Assembly: GCF_000195595.1 (NCBI RefSeq)
Contig: NZ_GL882511.1
Coordinates: 1 to 64,000, forward strand
Direction of reading: 5' to 3'
DNA: 64,000 bases
DNA from: Actinomyces sp. oral taxon 170 str. F0386
Lineage (GTDB): Bacteria > Actinomycetota > Actinomycetes > Actinomycetales > Actinomycetaceae
The notes beneath the pieces were generated by a model. The model had not been told where the DNA came from. It saw nothing but the letters and a program-made list of their open reading frames with translations, and did not search any database. The translations under genes were made by a program, and so were the position numbers. Position 1 is the stretch's first letter. The number at the start of each line of letters is the position of its first letter. Positions 8,555 to 16,445 of the stretch are shown here, piece by piece.

Positions 8555-8842
8555 TCGGTTATCGACACACAGCCTCCAGCCCAGGCTGACGACCTTGTCG
8601 TAGGCCTCCAGGGCCGCCTACTCCAAGGTGGTGAACATGCCTGCGGCGATCCACTCGTCGTGTCTGCGTTGGATGGTGGCTGCCGAGTGGGTGGAGTCGG
8701 CGACCTTCTCATAGTCCGCCCCCGGCACCAAAGTCTGGACGAACTTGTCGAAGACGACCTGTTCAGGGGAGCCGGGTCGGTGATACCCCAGCGGGTGGGT
8801 ATCGACGTGGACCGGTAGCAGCTGGGCGAACTGGTTCCAGGA
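8555..8842 (-). mobile_element. IS5-group transposase remnant with in-frame stop
   Basis: The minus strand reads SWNQFAQLLPVHVDTHPLGY, then PEQVVFDKFVQTLVPGADYEKVAD, then IQRRHDEWIAAGMFTTLE. A TAG stop and AALEAYDKVVSLGWRLCVDN follow. This is the helix-turn-helix N-terminal portion of a different IS5-group transposase from the one at the left edge. The stop codon and the loss of everything after the first catalytic region show it is dead. It sits upstream of erm inside the 73-bp repeats. Confidence 0.7.
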
Positions 8843-9063
8843 GTTCTATTACCGATGTTGGCAGGGTGGGGATAAAGAAACACTCCCAGGAACAGGAACG
8901 AGTACAGACAACTGACTTCTTGCCGAGATCTTGCGCCCGCATCCCGGTCCCACACCGCACCTGCTGACGCAGTCTCTAAGTCCAAAGCAGTGATCCTTCC
9001 CTCGCATCACCACCTCCGTCAAACCTGGAACGATTCACAGTGTGATCGCCTAGACTGGTCGGC

Positions 9064-9108
9064 ATGTTGGTTCTTGGCACTGCTTCACTGCGTCTGCGCA
9101 CCCGCTGA
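9064..9108 (+). CDS. erm leader peptide (macrolide-sensing)
   Basis: A 14-residue frame, MLVLGTASLRLRTR, begins 144 bases upstream of the erm start. It resembles the leader I recall for Erm(X), MLISGTAFLRLRTNR. It contains the Arg-Leu-Arg ('R-x-R') motif at which macrolide-bound ribosomes stall in several erm leaders. Stalling would refold the leader RNA and expose the erm start. Function is inferred from motif and position. Confidence 0.75.
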   Translation: MLVLGTASLRLRTR

Positions 9109-9138
9109 CGGCGGCGAGCACACTCCACGTTGTTGCTC

Positions 9139-9164
9139 CCGCCCCGGTAATCACGGCCGGGCGG
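9139..9164 (+). promoter_or_regulatory. Attenuator hairpin in the erm leader
   Basis: An inverted repeat (CCGCCCCGG and CCGGGCGG around TAATCACGG) lies between the leader peptide and erm and is followed by CTCTTTT. It could act as a terminator-like or start-masking stem that is remodelled when the ribosome stalls on the leader peptide. Confidence 0.5.
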
Positions 9165-9207
9165 CTCTTTTGGCGTACCCGGCTTCGCGACAACCACGGA
9201 GCAAACA

Positions 9208-10011
9208 GTGCCCACCTATCGACATGGCCGTCACGAGTACGGCCAGAACTTCCTGACTGACCAATCCATCATCGCCACGATCACACGGCTGGTGGTTGCC
9301 ACAGAGGGGCCGATCGTAGAGATCGGCCCCGGCGATGGAGCGCTCACCATCCCATTGGCTCGTCTCGGACGACCAGTCACCGCGATTGAGATCGACGCGC
9401 GACTTGCCCGATGTTTGTCCGAACGACTCCCGTCGCACGTGGACGTCGTTTCCGACGACTTCCTGATCTATCGGCTTCCGACGTATCCCCATGTGCTCGT
9501 CGGCAACCTACCGTTCCACCAGACCACAGCCATGCTTCGACGCATGCTGCATGCTCCCGTATGGACAAATGCAATCTTGCTCGTGCAATGGGAGGTCGCA
9601 CGGCGAAGAGCTGGCCTTGGCGGTGCAACGATGATGACGGCGCAATGGGCGCCTTGGTTCGAGTTCACACTGCACGCCCGCGTTCCATCGCGCGCGTTCA
9701 CCCCACGTCCTGGAGTCGACGGTGGAATCCTCACCATCTACCGCCGTGAGCATCCGCTGCTTCCCTCGACGCAGCGACGCCAGTTCCACGCACTGGTTCA
9801 CCGTGTCTATACCGGTCCTGGTTGCGGGCTTGCTCAGATCCTTGCACGCAACACCGCACTGGGCTCAGCACGGGCTGCACAGGCGTGGCTGAGTCGCCAC
9901 GGCATGACGGCTACCGGGCTGCCGAAGGACTTGCCTGTCGAGGCGTGGGTGGACTTGTTCAAGGCAACCGCGCATCGCCAACGGAATGCCTCACGAAGAC
10001 ACGTTCGGTAA
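9208..10011 (+). CDS. erm: Erm(X)-like 23S rRNA (adenine-N6) methyltransferase
   Basis: The 267-residue enzyme methylates the macrolide-site adenine of 23S rRNA using SAM, giving macrolide-lincosamide-streptogramin B resistance in known relatives. The N-terminus HGRHEYGQNFLTD is characteristic of the actinobacterial Erm(X) branch. Methyltransferase motifs follow in order: VEIGPGDGALT (SAM loop), AIEIDARL, DDFLIY, and the catalytic VGNLPF. The C-terminal helical domain contains PRPGVDGGIL. The start is GTG at 9208, with an ACGGAGC ribosome-binding site. A leader peptide and hairpin upstream suggest induction by translational attenuation. It appears intact and clearly diverges from the Erm(X) sequence I remember. 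It lies between 73-bp direct repeats with IS debris, suggesting acquisition. Confidence 0.88.
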   Translation: MPTYRHGRHEYGQNFLTDQSIIATITRLVVATEGPIVEIGPGDGALTIPLARLGRPVTAIEIDARLARCLSERLPSHVDVVSDDFLIYRLPTYPHVLVGNLPFHQTTAMLRRMLHAPVWTNAILLVQWEVARRRAGLGGATMMTAQWAPWFEFTLHARVPSRAFTPRPGVDGGILTIYRREHPLLPSTQRRQFHALVHRVYTGPGCGLAQILARNTALGSARAAQAWLSRHGMTATGLPKDLPVEAWVDLFKATAHRQRNASRRHVR

Positions 10012-10047
10012 GGTCCCGTCGATGAAGCGAGAACGTCGACGAGCGAG

Positions 10048-10120
10048 CGGACTCTCATGGAGCCTCGCGCCCACCCCTGATCTCATTGCAGGGTCGGTGT
10101 AGGGCGTTGGTGTCCACATC
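10048..10120. repeat. 73-bp direct repeat, right copy, running into the 122-bp element
   Basis: Identical to 8179-8251. This copy is followed by a complete palindromic element (10110-10231). It is then followed by a further stretch (about 10290-10340, around GCCAGGTGACCTCGCCG) that resembles the sequence after the second element near 12790-12830. Homology on both sides of the element indicates a larger dispersed unit. Confidence 0.85.
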
Positions 10121-10231
10121 TGTGACGAAGGAGCCCCGGCGTCGCCATCTCGTGAGCAGAAACGTTGAAATCATGAGGTTTCTCGTTGTCGACACGGCTC
10201 CGCCCCAGGTCTTTGTCACAGATGTGGACAC
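10110..10231. repeat. 122-bp palindromic element, copy A
   Basis: The two ends form an inverted repeat of 22 bases with 20 pairs (left arm begins GTGTCCACATCTGTGACG). An inner stem (AGAAAC with GTTTCT) closes around a loop containing AATCAT, which starts 59 bases from the left end. Copies B (12596) and C (24635) have the same length and the same AATCAT position but different arm sequences. No gene is encoded within it and no flanking target duplication is seen. It may be a MITE-like element or a structured RNA/DNA hairpin. Confidence 0.8.
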
Positions 10232-10464
10232 CATCTGGCTGAATCCTGTCGGCGTCGCCTGAGAGATCGTCAGCCCCGAGCTCCGCCGCGTTCACCTGCG
10301 CTTGACTCGTGCCAGGTGACCTCGCCGGATGTGAGCGGAGGACACGCACGCGAATCGAGGTATCAACAGGGGAGTCGGAGGATGCCTCTGTAGGCTGCGC
10401 ACCGCCCCGAGCCGGCCGCAGTCGGCCCACGCCCCTCAGCGCAGGAAGGGAGTCCGGCAGCCTT

Positions 10465-12069
10465 ATGACCATTGAAATGATCGTCGCACTCATCGGTGCC
10501 TCCATCGTCGCCTACGTGATTGCCGACAGGTTTCGCCTCATCGCCCCGGTGCTCCTCATCGCCGCAGGAGTAGTGGTCGCATTCATTCCCTTCGAGGGGG
10601 AGATGACCCTCCCCAGCACGGTGGTCCTCACGATCTTCCTACCGATCCTCCTGTACTGGGAGTCGCTGTCCGTCTCCCTCAACCGGATGCGGCGAAGCCT
10701 GCGCGGCATCATCCTCAGCGCCACGGTCCTTGTTGCCATCACAGCGGCCCTCATCGCCCTCATCGGCGTCCTGACGGGCCTGAGCCTGGGCGCCGCGCTC
10801 CTGATCGGAGCCTGCCTCGGTCCCACTGACGCCACCGCCGTCTCCAGCCTGGGGCGCGGCATCAACCCCAACGGCCGCACCGTCCTCCAGGCCGAGTCCC
10901 TCCTCAACGACGGTACCGCCCTGGTTGTCTTCGCCATCGCCCTCCAGACCGCTCAGGACTCCTCCGGCGTCACGGCTGGTCTCGTCACACGAGAGCTCCT
11001 CCTGTCATTCGGCGGAGGAATCGGGGTGGGTGCCGTCGTCGGCGCCGTCGTCACCAAGATCGGCATCCGCGTCCGCACCATCACGGACGACCCCATGCTC
11101 GCAACGATCACCGCCTTGGCCACCCCGTTCGTCACTTTCTTCTTCGCCGAGGAGATCGGCGGCTCAGGAGTTCTGGCCGTCGTCACCTGCGGCATCATCG
11201 TCTCCCGCTTCGCCGCACCGCACTTGCCTCTCGGTTCGCGTGTCCTCGGGACTCCGTTCTGGACCATCCTCACCTACATCCTCAACACGATTCTCTTCGT
11301 CATGGTGGGCGTCGCACTCCCCGGGATCGCAGCCGACCTTCCGCGCGCCGACCTCACTCGCGGTCTCGTCCTCATCCCCATCATCTACATCGCCATGGTG
11401 GCGGGCCGATTCGCCGGGCACCACCTCATCATCTACTCCATCCGTGCCCTCGACCGCCGCCCCGAGCAGCGCCTGCGCCGCACCAACTTCCGCGGCCGCG
11501 TCGTCTCCACGGTCGCCGGCTTCCGCGGCGCGATCTCACTGGCCATGGCGCTGTCCATCCCGGTCACTTTCGACGGCGCCGCCTTCGTCGAGCGCGACCT
11601 CATCATCCTCATCGTCGCCGGCGTGACTCTCCTGTCCCTCCTCGTCCAGGGGATCGCCCTGCCCTACGTGGTCCGCTGGGCCAACGAGCGGCCTTCGATC
11701 GGCATGCGGACGGCCGAGTCGATCGAGTCTCGGGAAACCGAGGCTCTCGCCGGCATCCTCGGCGACACCATCAATGAAATCGAGGCCATCGCCGAGAGCG
11801 CCGGTGTTGACGACGACGCGGTCATCTCGGCCGTGCGCGCCGACTACAAGCGCCGCTACACCTCCGTGAGCAACGCCGGCGCAGAGGAGGAGGCGCGCGT
11901 CTACGGTGACCCGGAGAGCGCCCTGCGGCTCGCCGTCATCGACCATCTGCGTCAGCGCGTGCACGACCTGCGCTTCTCCGGCCGCATCGACGACTCCACC
12001 GCCTCCAACGTCAACCGGCGCCTCGACGTCGAGACCCTCCACATCAACGGCCCCATCGACGTTGAATGA
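10465..12069 (+). CDS. CPA1-family cation:proton antiporter (NhaP type)
   Basis: This 534-residue inner-membrane antiporter exchanges Na+ or K+ for H+ and contributes to pH and salt homeostasis. It has about 12 hydrophobic segments and the family signatures GPTDATAVSSL (residues ~115-125) and ESLLNDGTALVVF (~140-152), which carry the conserved ion-binding Asp residues. A ~120-residue hydrophilic C-terminal tail (after YVVRWANERPSIG) is the usual cytoplasmic regulatory region. I chose the ATG at 10465 because it places the first membrane helix directly at the N-terminus; the frame above is inside repeat DNA. It stands alone between two repeat-bearing stretches. Confidence 0.88.
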   Translation: MTIEMIVALIGASIVAYVIADRFRLIAPVLLIAAGVVVAFIPFEGEMTLPSTVVLTIFLPILLYWESLSVSLNRMRRSLRGIILSATVLVAITAALIALIGVLTGLSLGAALLIGACLGPTDATAVSSLGRGINPNGRTVLQAESLLNDGTALVVFAIALQTAQDSSGVTAGLVTRELLLSFGGGIGVGAVVGAVVTKIGIRVRTITDDPMLATITALATPFVTFFFAEEIGGSGVLAVVTCGIIVSRFAAPHLPLGSRVLGTPFWTILTYILNTILFVMVGVALPGIAADLPRADLTRGLVLIPIIYIAMVAGRFAGHHLIIYSIRALDRRPEQRLRRTNFRGRVVSTVAGFRGAISLAMALSIPVTFDGAAFVERDLIILIVAGVTLLSLLVQGIALPYVVRWANERPSIGMRTAESIESRETEALAGILGDTINEIEAIAESAGVDDDAVISAVRADYKRRYTSVSNAGAEEEARVYGDPESALRLAVIDHLRQRVHDLRFSGRIDDSTASNVNRRLDVETLHINGPIDVE

Positions 12070-12333
12070 GCCGGCGGCCCGCTGGACGGTGACATCGGTC
12101 GCCTCCGCGCCGTTCGCTTGGCAAGACGTGCCCGACGAGTATCTGTGGTCCTGCCACCGCAGCCTGAACCGCGCCAGCTCACCTTGCTGGGTGTGAGCAA
12201 GAGGTCATGCACGCACGGTGAGGTATCTGGGCTCCACTGTCACCGGCTCCGGCAACTCTTGCCACCTTGTCACCATCCGAGGCGAGGTGATGGATACGAT
12301 GATCCAATGCCGTGTGAAACCAGGGGAGTGGCG

Positions 12334-12738
12334 GTGAGCGTCAGTGCCGACGAAGCGTGTCGGACGTTGCCGGCGCTCATCGACCTCGTCGCCACCAGTC
12401 ACCATGCCGTCGAGATCGTCTCGAGTAATGACCGCGCGGTTCACATGCCTGCCGACGAGTACGCGAACTGGCAAGAGACCGCCCACCTCTTTCGGTCTCC
12501 CAAGAACGCCCGGCGTCTCCTCGACGCATACGAACAGATCCTCACGGACTCCCGCACTCGACCTGACCGCATTGCAGGGGCGCTGGAAGGTGTTGGTGTC
12601 CAAATCGGTGACAAAGGAGCCCCGGTGTCGTCAGCTCAGACGAAGAAACGTTGGAATCATACGGGTTCTTCTCATCCGTTCTGCTCTGTTCCAGGCCTTT
12701 GTCACCGATTTGGACACTATAGGACGTCTCGTTGGTGA
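12334..12738 (+). CDS. YefM/Phd-like antitoxin with an element-derived tail, no toxin partner
   Basis: The first ~85 residues match the YefM/Phd antitoxin pattern: VSVSADEACRTLPALIDLV, then VEIVSSNDRAVHMPADEYANWQETAHLFRSPKNARRLLDAYE. Such proteins bind DNA and neutralise RelE/YoeB-type toxins. From about residue 88 the frame runs into a 122-bp palindromic element (12596-12717), which supplies the last ~45 residues up to the stop. I chose the GTG at 12334, seven bases after AGGGG; an ATG at 12307 is also in frame. No YoeB-like toxin follows, so this is an orphan whose partner was lost. The new tail may or may not disturb function. Confidence 0.65.
   Translation: MSVSADEACRTLPALIDLVATSHHAVEIVSSNDRAVHMPADEYANWQETAHLFRSPKNARRLLDAYEQILTDSRTRPDRIAGALEGVGVQIGDKGAPVSSAQTKKRWNHTGSSHPFCSVPGLCHRFGHYRTSRW
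12596..12717. repeat. 122-bp palindromic element, copy B
   Basis: The terminal inverted repeats are perfect over 22 bases (arm begins GTGTCCAAATCGGTGACAAA). The inner stem GAAGAA/TTCTTC surrounds an AATCAT loop at the same offset as in copies A and C. The element lies inside the 3' end of the YefM-like antitoxin frame. The sequence just before it (CATTGCAGGG...GTTGGTGTCC) also matches that preceding copy A. Confidence 0.85.
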
Positions 12739-12972
12739 GGACGGAGGACTGCTGGGGTTCTTCAGCGGCGCCGGGTCCACCTGTGCTCGATCTGCGCCAG
12801 GTCAGCTCGCCGAATGTGAGCATCGGTCACGCACGCAAAACTCCCCACCCTGCGGCCTGCGGTTGACGGCCAACAGTCTGTGGCCGGTTGCCGGCTGGAA
12901 GCCACCAACCGGCATCCGGCATCCGGCGGCGAGCCCGATCCACGGCCGAACCGCGCCGCCGGGGAGAACCGC

Positions 12973-13010
12973 ACTGAGGGGTGGGACGCGCCGGCGTCCC
13001 ACCCCTCAGT
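12973..13010 (-). terminator. Hairpin after the sialidase gene
   Basis: A 17-base inverted repeat (arm ACTGAGGGGTGGGACGC) lies about 40 bases beyond the sialidase stop on the minus strand. It resembles in form and position the hairpin after the other wall-protein gene (3949-3986). There is no U-run, so it is a likely factor-assisted or I-shaped terminator. Confidence 0.7.
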
Positions 13011-13048
13011 CAGTGCTCAGAGCCGGATCGAGCCGACTCATCGCGTAT

Positions 13049-15682
13049 TCAGTTCTTCGAGCGACGAGCCCGCAGCAGCAGGTAGCCGCCAACAACCGCG
13101 ACACCCGCAAGGCCCAGGACCAGTAGCGCGTTGGTCCCTGTGCGAGACAGGCTGCGGCCTGGCGCCGTCGCGGCCCCGGTCGCTGAGGCGCTTGGAGCGC
13201 CTGCACTATCGGTCGGCTGAGCCATGGCGCCGTCGGACGGCCGGTCGATCTCGTCGGGCTGGGTGCTGGGAGCCGGCGTTGCCCCTGGAGCCTGGCTCGG
13301 CGCCGGGCTCGAGACCGAGGGTGCCTGCCCCGTCAGTGTCGGCAGCGAGGTCGCGTTTGGGCTCGCCGTCGACGGTGCCTGTCCCGTTGCGCTCGGCGCG
13401 GGAGCAGAGCTCGCGTGCTCGCTCGGCTGCCCCGACGGTGCAGCGCTGGGCTGCTGGGTGGGCGCGGCTGAAGGCTCCGTCGTCGGCTCCGGCGAGGGCT
13501 CGGCGGACGGCTCCGACCCTGCAGTGGGCTGGCTGCTCGGAGCGGTCGTCGGTTCGCCGCTCGGCTCCGGTGTGGGCGCAGTGGTCGGCCCCGTGGTGGG
13601 CTCGCTGCTCGGTGTAGCAGTCGGCTCAGCGCTCGGCGCGGTCGTGGGCTCGGCGGACGGTGCGGGGCTCGGCGACGGCCCTGGGGTCTGCGTCTGCGTG
13701 CACTGGTCGCCGACCCAGCTCATTGTGAAGTTGCGGTACCAGATGCCGCCGTAGCTCGCGCCGTCACTGGCGTCCTCACTGAGCAGACCGATGCTGCCGT
13801 CGGACTGCACCGCGATCGTCGTGTAGCCGACGAATGGCTCGTGGAAGACCTTGCCGGTCGCCCAGGAGGCGCCGTCGTCGCAGGACATCGAGATGGTGCC
13901 GCGGTCGCGTGACCACGGCCGCGGATTCGGCGAGTGGCTCAGCAGCAGCACCTTGGCTCGCGGGTCGTCGGGGGCCGCATTCGGGAAGGCCCGGATGATC
14001 TGGGCGTTGTCCACCGAGTCGGGCAGGCTCGTGTCGGAGACCGGCTCGCTCCAGGTCTGCCCGCCGTCGGTGGAGGTGGCCACCTTGCGGAAGCCTGAGC
14101 CGTCCGAGGCGCGCGAGTTGAGCATGAGGGAGCCGTCGGACAGCTCGACGACCTTGTTCTCGTCCATCCCGGTGCCCACCGGGGATCCGGCCTGCCAGGT
14201 GGTGCCGTGGTCGTCGGAGTAGACGGAGACCGCCTGGACCGCGCCGCCCGCAGTCTTGATCGTGTACTGCTGCACCAGGCGTCCGGCGTGAGTGCCGTGG
14301 TGGATCTGGATGCCCTGGCCCGAGGCCGCGAAGCGCGAGACCCAGGGGTTGTCCTTTGTGATGTCCGCGGTGATGGTGCGATGCGTCCAGGTCCAGCCGT
14401 TGTCGGTGGAGGAGGAGACCTCGGCGTGAATGACGTTGCGGTCCTCTGGGTCGGTGCCGGCCCTCGAGCCGCCCCAGCCCTGGTCGTAGGACTTGACGTG
14501 GAAGTTGAAGATCGTGCCCGTCTGGTAGTCCACCACGTAGCTCGGGTCGGAGTAGCCGACCTTCTGGCCCGTCTCCGTGCCCTGGTGGATGTAGGTCGGC
14601 GCCGACCAGGTCTTGCCGCCGTCTGTGGAGCGCAGCTGGACGATGTGGTTGGGGTTGGGCGCGTCGCTGCCCTGGTTGCCGTTGTCCTTCGGCCGCTCGT
14701 CGTAGGCCACCAGCAGGTCGCCGTTGGGGGCGGTGGTGATCGCCGGGATGCGGTAGTTGTCGGTGGCCATGTTGGCGGCCAGGTGCTGGGCCTGGCTCAT
14801 CGAGGTCGGTAGGTCCGTGCTCGCGTCGGGCGCCGGGGCGGGCTCGGCCTGCGGGTGCTGGCCGACGACGCTGATCGGGCTACCGGTCGCGGTGAGCGTC
14901 TGGAGGGCGGCGCCGTCGGTGCCGGTCGCCGTCAGGGTGATCGACGGCGTCCACCGGCCGGCGTCGACGTCGGCCTGCGTGATCGTGTGCATGAGCGGCT
15001 TGCAGTTGTAGACCGCGCCCTTGCCCGGCTTGAGATTGCCCCAGTGGCACTGGCGGGCCAGGTCGTCGAAGGAGGAGCCGGTGGCGGCGACGTTGATCGT
15101 CTTGTCCGACACCGAGCGGATGCGCACCGTGTAGCTGACGGCATCGCCGAGCTTGTAGGTCTCCTGGCTCGACGACGGAGTGAAGGACTCGACCCGCAGC
15201 GAGGCGGGCTTGACCGGGATCGTCGTACCGCTGATCGTCTCCGGGGTGCTGAGGACCTGGCCGGCGTACTCCACGGCCTTGACCTCGTAGGCGATCTGTG
15301 GGGTGAAGCCGCCGGCCTTAAGGTCCTCGGCGGTGACCGTGTGCGTGGCCAGGCCGGCGCAGTCGGTCTTGGTGACCCCGGCGGGGACGTTGCGCCAGCG
15401 GCACTTGGAGACGCTCCCGGACAGGTTCGTCGAGGCCGGGGCGTAGGAGTGGGCCTCGCCGCTGGTGTTGGTCAGGGTGATGTTGAAGGTCATGACGTCG
15501 CCGACGGCGTAGAGGCCGTCCTCGGGAGCGTTCACCTGAGTGATGGTGATGTCGGCGAGACCATCGGTCGTGGGGGAGGCGTGCGCTGGGGGCGCTGCGG
15601 CGATCAGGCCGGTGACAGCCAGGGGGAGTGATCCCAGCAGGGCCGTCAGGCGCCTCGGGGAGAGAGGATGGTGCGATGTCAT
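13049..15682 (-). CDS. nanH: Secreted, cell-wall-anchored exo-alpha-sialidase
   Basis: This 877-residue surface enzyme releases terminal sialic acids from host glycans. It has a signal peptide (residues 1-35, ending AAAPPAHA) and two N-terminal beta domains (~40-275). The six-bladed sialidase domain (~300-675) follows, with the YRIP arginine motif and five Asp-boxes: STDGGKTW, STDNGWTW, SDDHGTTW, STDGGQTW and SCDDGASW. A long Pro/Ser/Thr/Glu linker leads to the sorting motif LSRTG, a hydrophobic span and RARRSKN, for sortase anchoring. The layout and length match the Actinomyces sialidase. The gene is monocistronic on the minus strand, with a hairpin beyond its end. It appears intact. Confidence 0.95.
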   Translation of the reverse strand: MTSHHPLSPRRLTALLGSLPLAVTGLIAAAPPAHASPTTDGLADITITQVNAPEDGLYAVGDVMTFNITLTNTSGEAHSYAPASTNLSGSVSKCRWRNVPAGVTKTDCAGLATHTVTAEDLKAGGFTPQIAYEVKAVEYAGQVLSTPETISGTTIPVKPASLRVESFTPSSSQETYKLGDAVSYTVRIRSVSDKTINVAATGSSFDDLARQCHWGNLKPGKGAVYNCKPLMHTITQADVDAGRWTPSITLTATGTDGAALQTLTATGSPISVVGQHPQAEPAPAPDASTDLPTSMSQAQHLAANMATDNYRIPAITTAPNGDLLVAYDERPKDNGNQGSDAPNPNHIVQLRSTDGGKTWSAPTYIHQGTETGQKVGYSDPSYVVDYQTGTIFNFHVKSYDQGWGGSRAGTDPEDRNVIHAEVSSSTDNGWTWTHRTITADITKDNPWVSRFAASGQGIQIHHGTHAGRLVQQYTIKTAGGAVQAVSVYSDDHGTTWQAGSPVGTGMDENKVVELSDGSLMLNSRASDGSGFRKVATSTDGGQTWSEPVSDTSLPDSVDNAQIIRAFPNAAPDDPRAKVLLLSHSPNPRPWSRDRGTISMSCDDGASWATGKVFHEPFVGYTTIAVQSDGSIGLLSEDASDGASYGGIWYRNFTMSWVGDQCTQTQTPGPSPSPAPSAEPTTAPSAEPTATPSSEPTTGPTTAPTPEPSGEPTTAPSSQPTAGSEPSAEPSPEPTTEPSAAPTQQPSAAPSGQPSEHASSAPAPSATGQAPSTASPNATSLPTLTGQAPSVSSPAPSQAPGATPAPSTQPDEIDRPSDGAMAQPTDSAGAPSASATGAATAPGRSLSRTGTNALLVLGLAGVAVVGGYLLLRARRSKN

Positions 15683-15955
15683 AGGTATTCCGTTCGGGGA
15701 GTCGAGGCAGCCTTGCCTGCGACGGGGGAGTGTGGACGACAGATATCAGACGTCTTGCGATAAGGTAACGGATGGTTGCGATTCTGCAAAGTTGGGCGAG
15801 TCGTCGGCGACGCGCATAATCTGCCGTACGTTAAGTTTCTCTCTCCCCGTGGGGTCGTCGTTTCTGCGAACGACTCTGTGCTCACACTTCATATGGAGAG
15901 CGGTGCTTGAAGGTTACGAGTCCCTCACGGTCTGTTGTGAGAAACATGCATGTGT

Positions 15956-16321
15956 CTACACGAATTGACCTCGCTCCGCCACCACTTGGTTTCCCCACTG
16001 CGTCAGAGCCTGTAAGGCAGGCAAAAAAGTTCGACCGAATTCGGTGAGTGAGTAAACCGTTTTCAGAGGCGGTTTATCGCCAAATACTTGGCGCGATACG
16101 AGGCCGTCTACTTCTAGTTGCTTGAGCTGGAGGGTGAGTGTCGTGTCGGTCGCTGAAACGAGGTCGTTCCGTAGCTCGTTGAAGCGCTTCGGCTCATATT
16201 GCAGGTGATAAATGATGACCGACTTCCATTTCCCTCCAACAAGATTCATAGCCACGCTGATCGGGCAAGGGTAGGTCTTGTCGTTGAAGCTGACAAACTC
16301 GCTGATGCATTCGGTCTTCAT
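15956..16321 (-). CDS. HxlR-family transcriptional regulator
   Basis: This 121-residue winged-helix regulator has the family signature CPISVAMNLVGGKWKSVIIYHL followed by RFNELRNDL and a wing segment ending VYSLTEFGRTF. HxlR proteins often respond to redox or electrophile signals through the conserved Cys near the N-terminus (here Cys19 in YPCPI). It is transcribed divergently from the NmrA-type oxidoreductase, and a perfect inverted repeat lies between the two, so it probably controls that gene and itself. Confidence 0.9.
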   Translation of the reverse strand: MKTECISEFVSFNDKTYPCPISVAMNLVGGKWKSVIIYHLQYEPKRFNELRNDLVSATDTTLTLQLKQLEVDGLVSRQVFGDKPPLKTVYSLTEFGRTFLPALQALTQWGNQVVAERGQFV

Positions 16322-16347
16322 GTGTTCAGGCTTCTGTGTTGTGTGGG

Positions 16348-16365
16348 ACTATCTAAGAAGATAGT
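16348..16365. promoter_or_regulatory. Candidate HxlR operator
   Basis: ACTATCT-AAGA-AGATAGT is a perfect 7-base inverted repeat 27 bases upstream of the HxlR start and 80 bases upstream of the divergent oxidoreductase. Its position and symmetry fit an operator for the adjacent winged-helix dimer. Confidence 0.6.
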
Positions 16366-16445
16366 TCTTGACGTGGCAGTCTTGCGCCTGTGACGCTGTC
16401 CTGTGTCAGCCGGTGTTCGTTATGATACATGGAAGAGAGCGTAAC

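Noticed and set aside
10309-10464. N-terminal extension of the antiporter
   Set aside because: The extra residues (Arg/Gly-rich) derive from repeat-associated DNA, and the first membrane helix fits a start at 10465.
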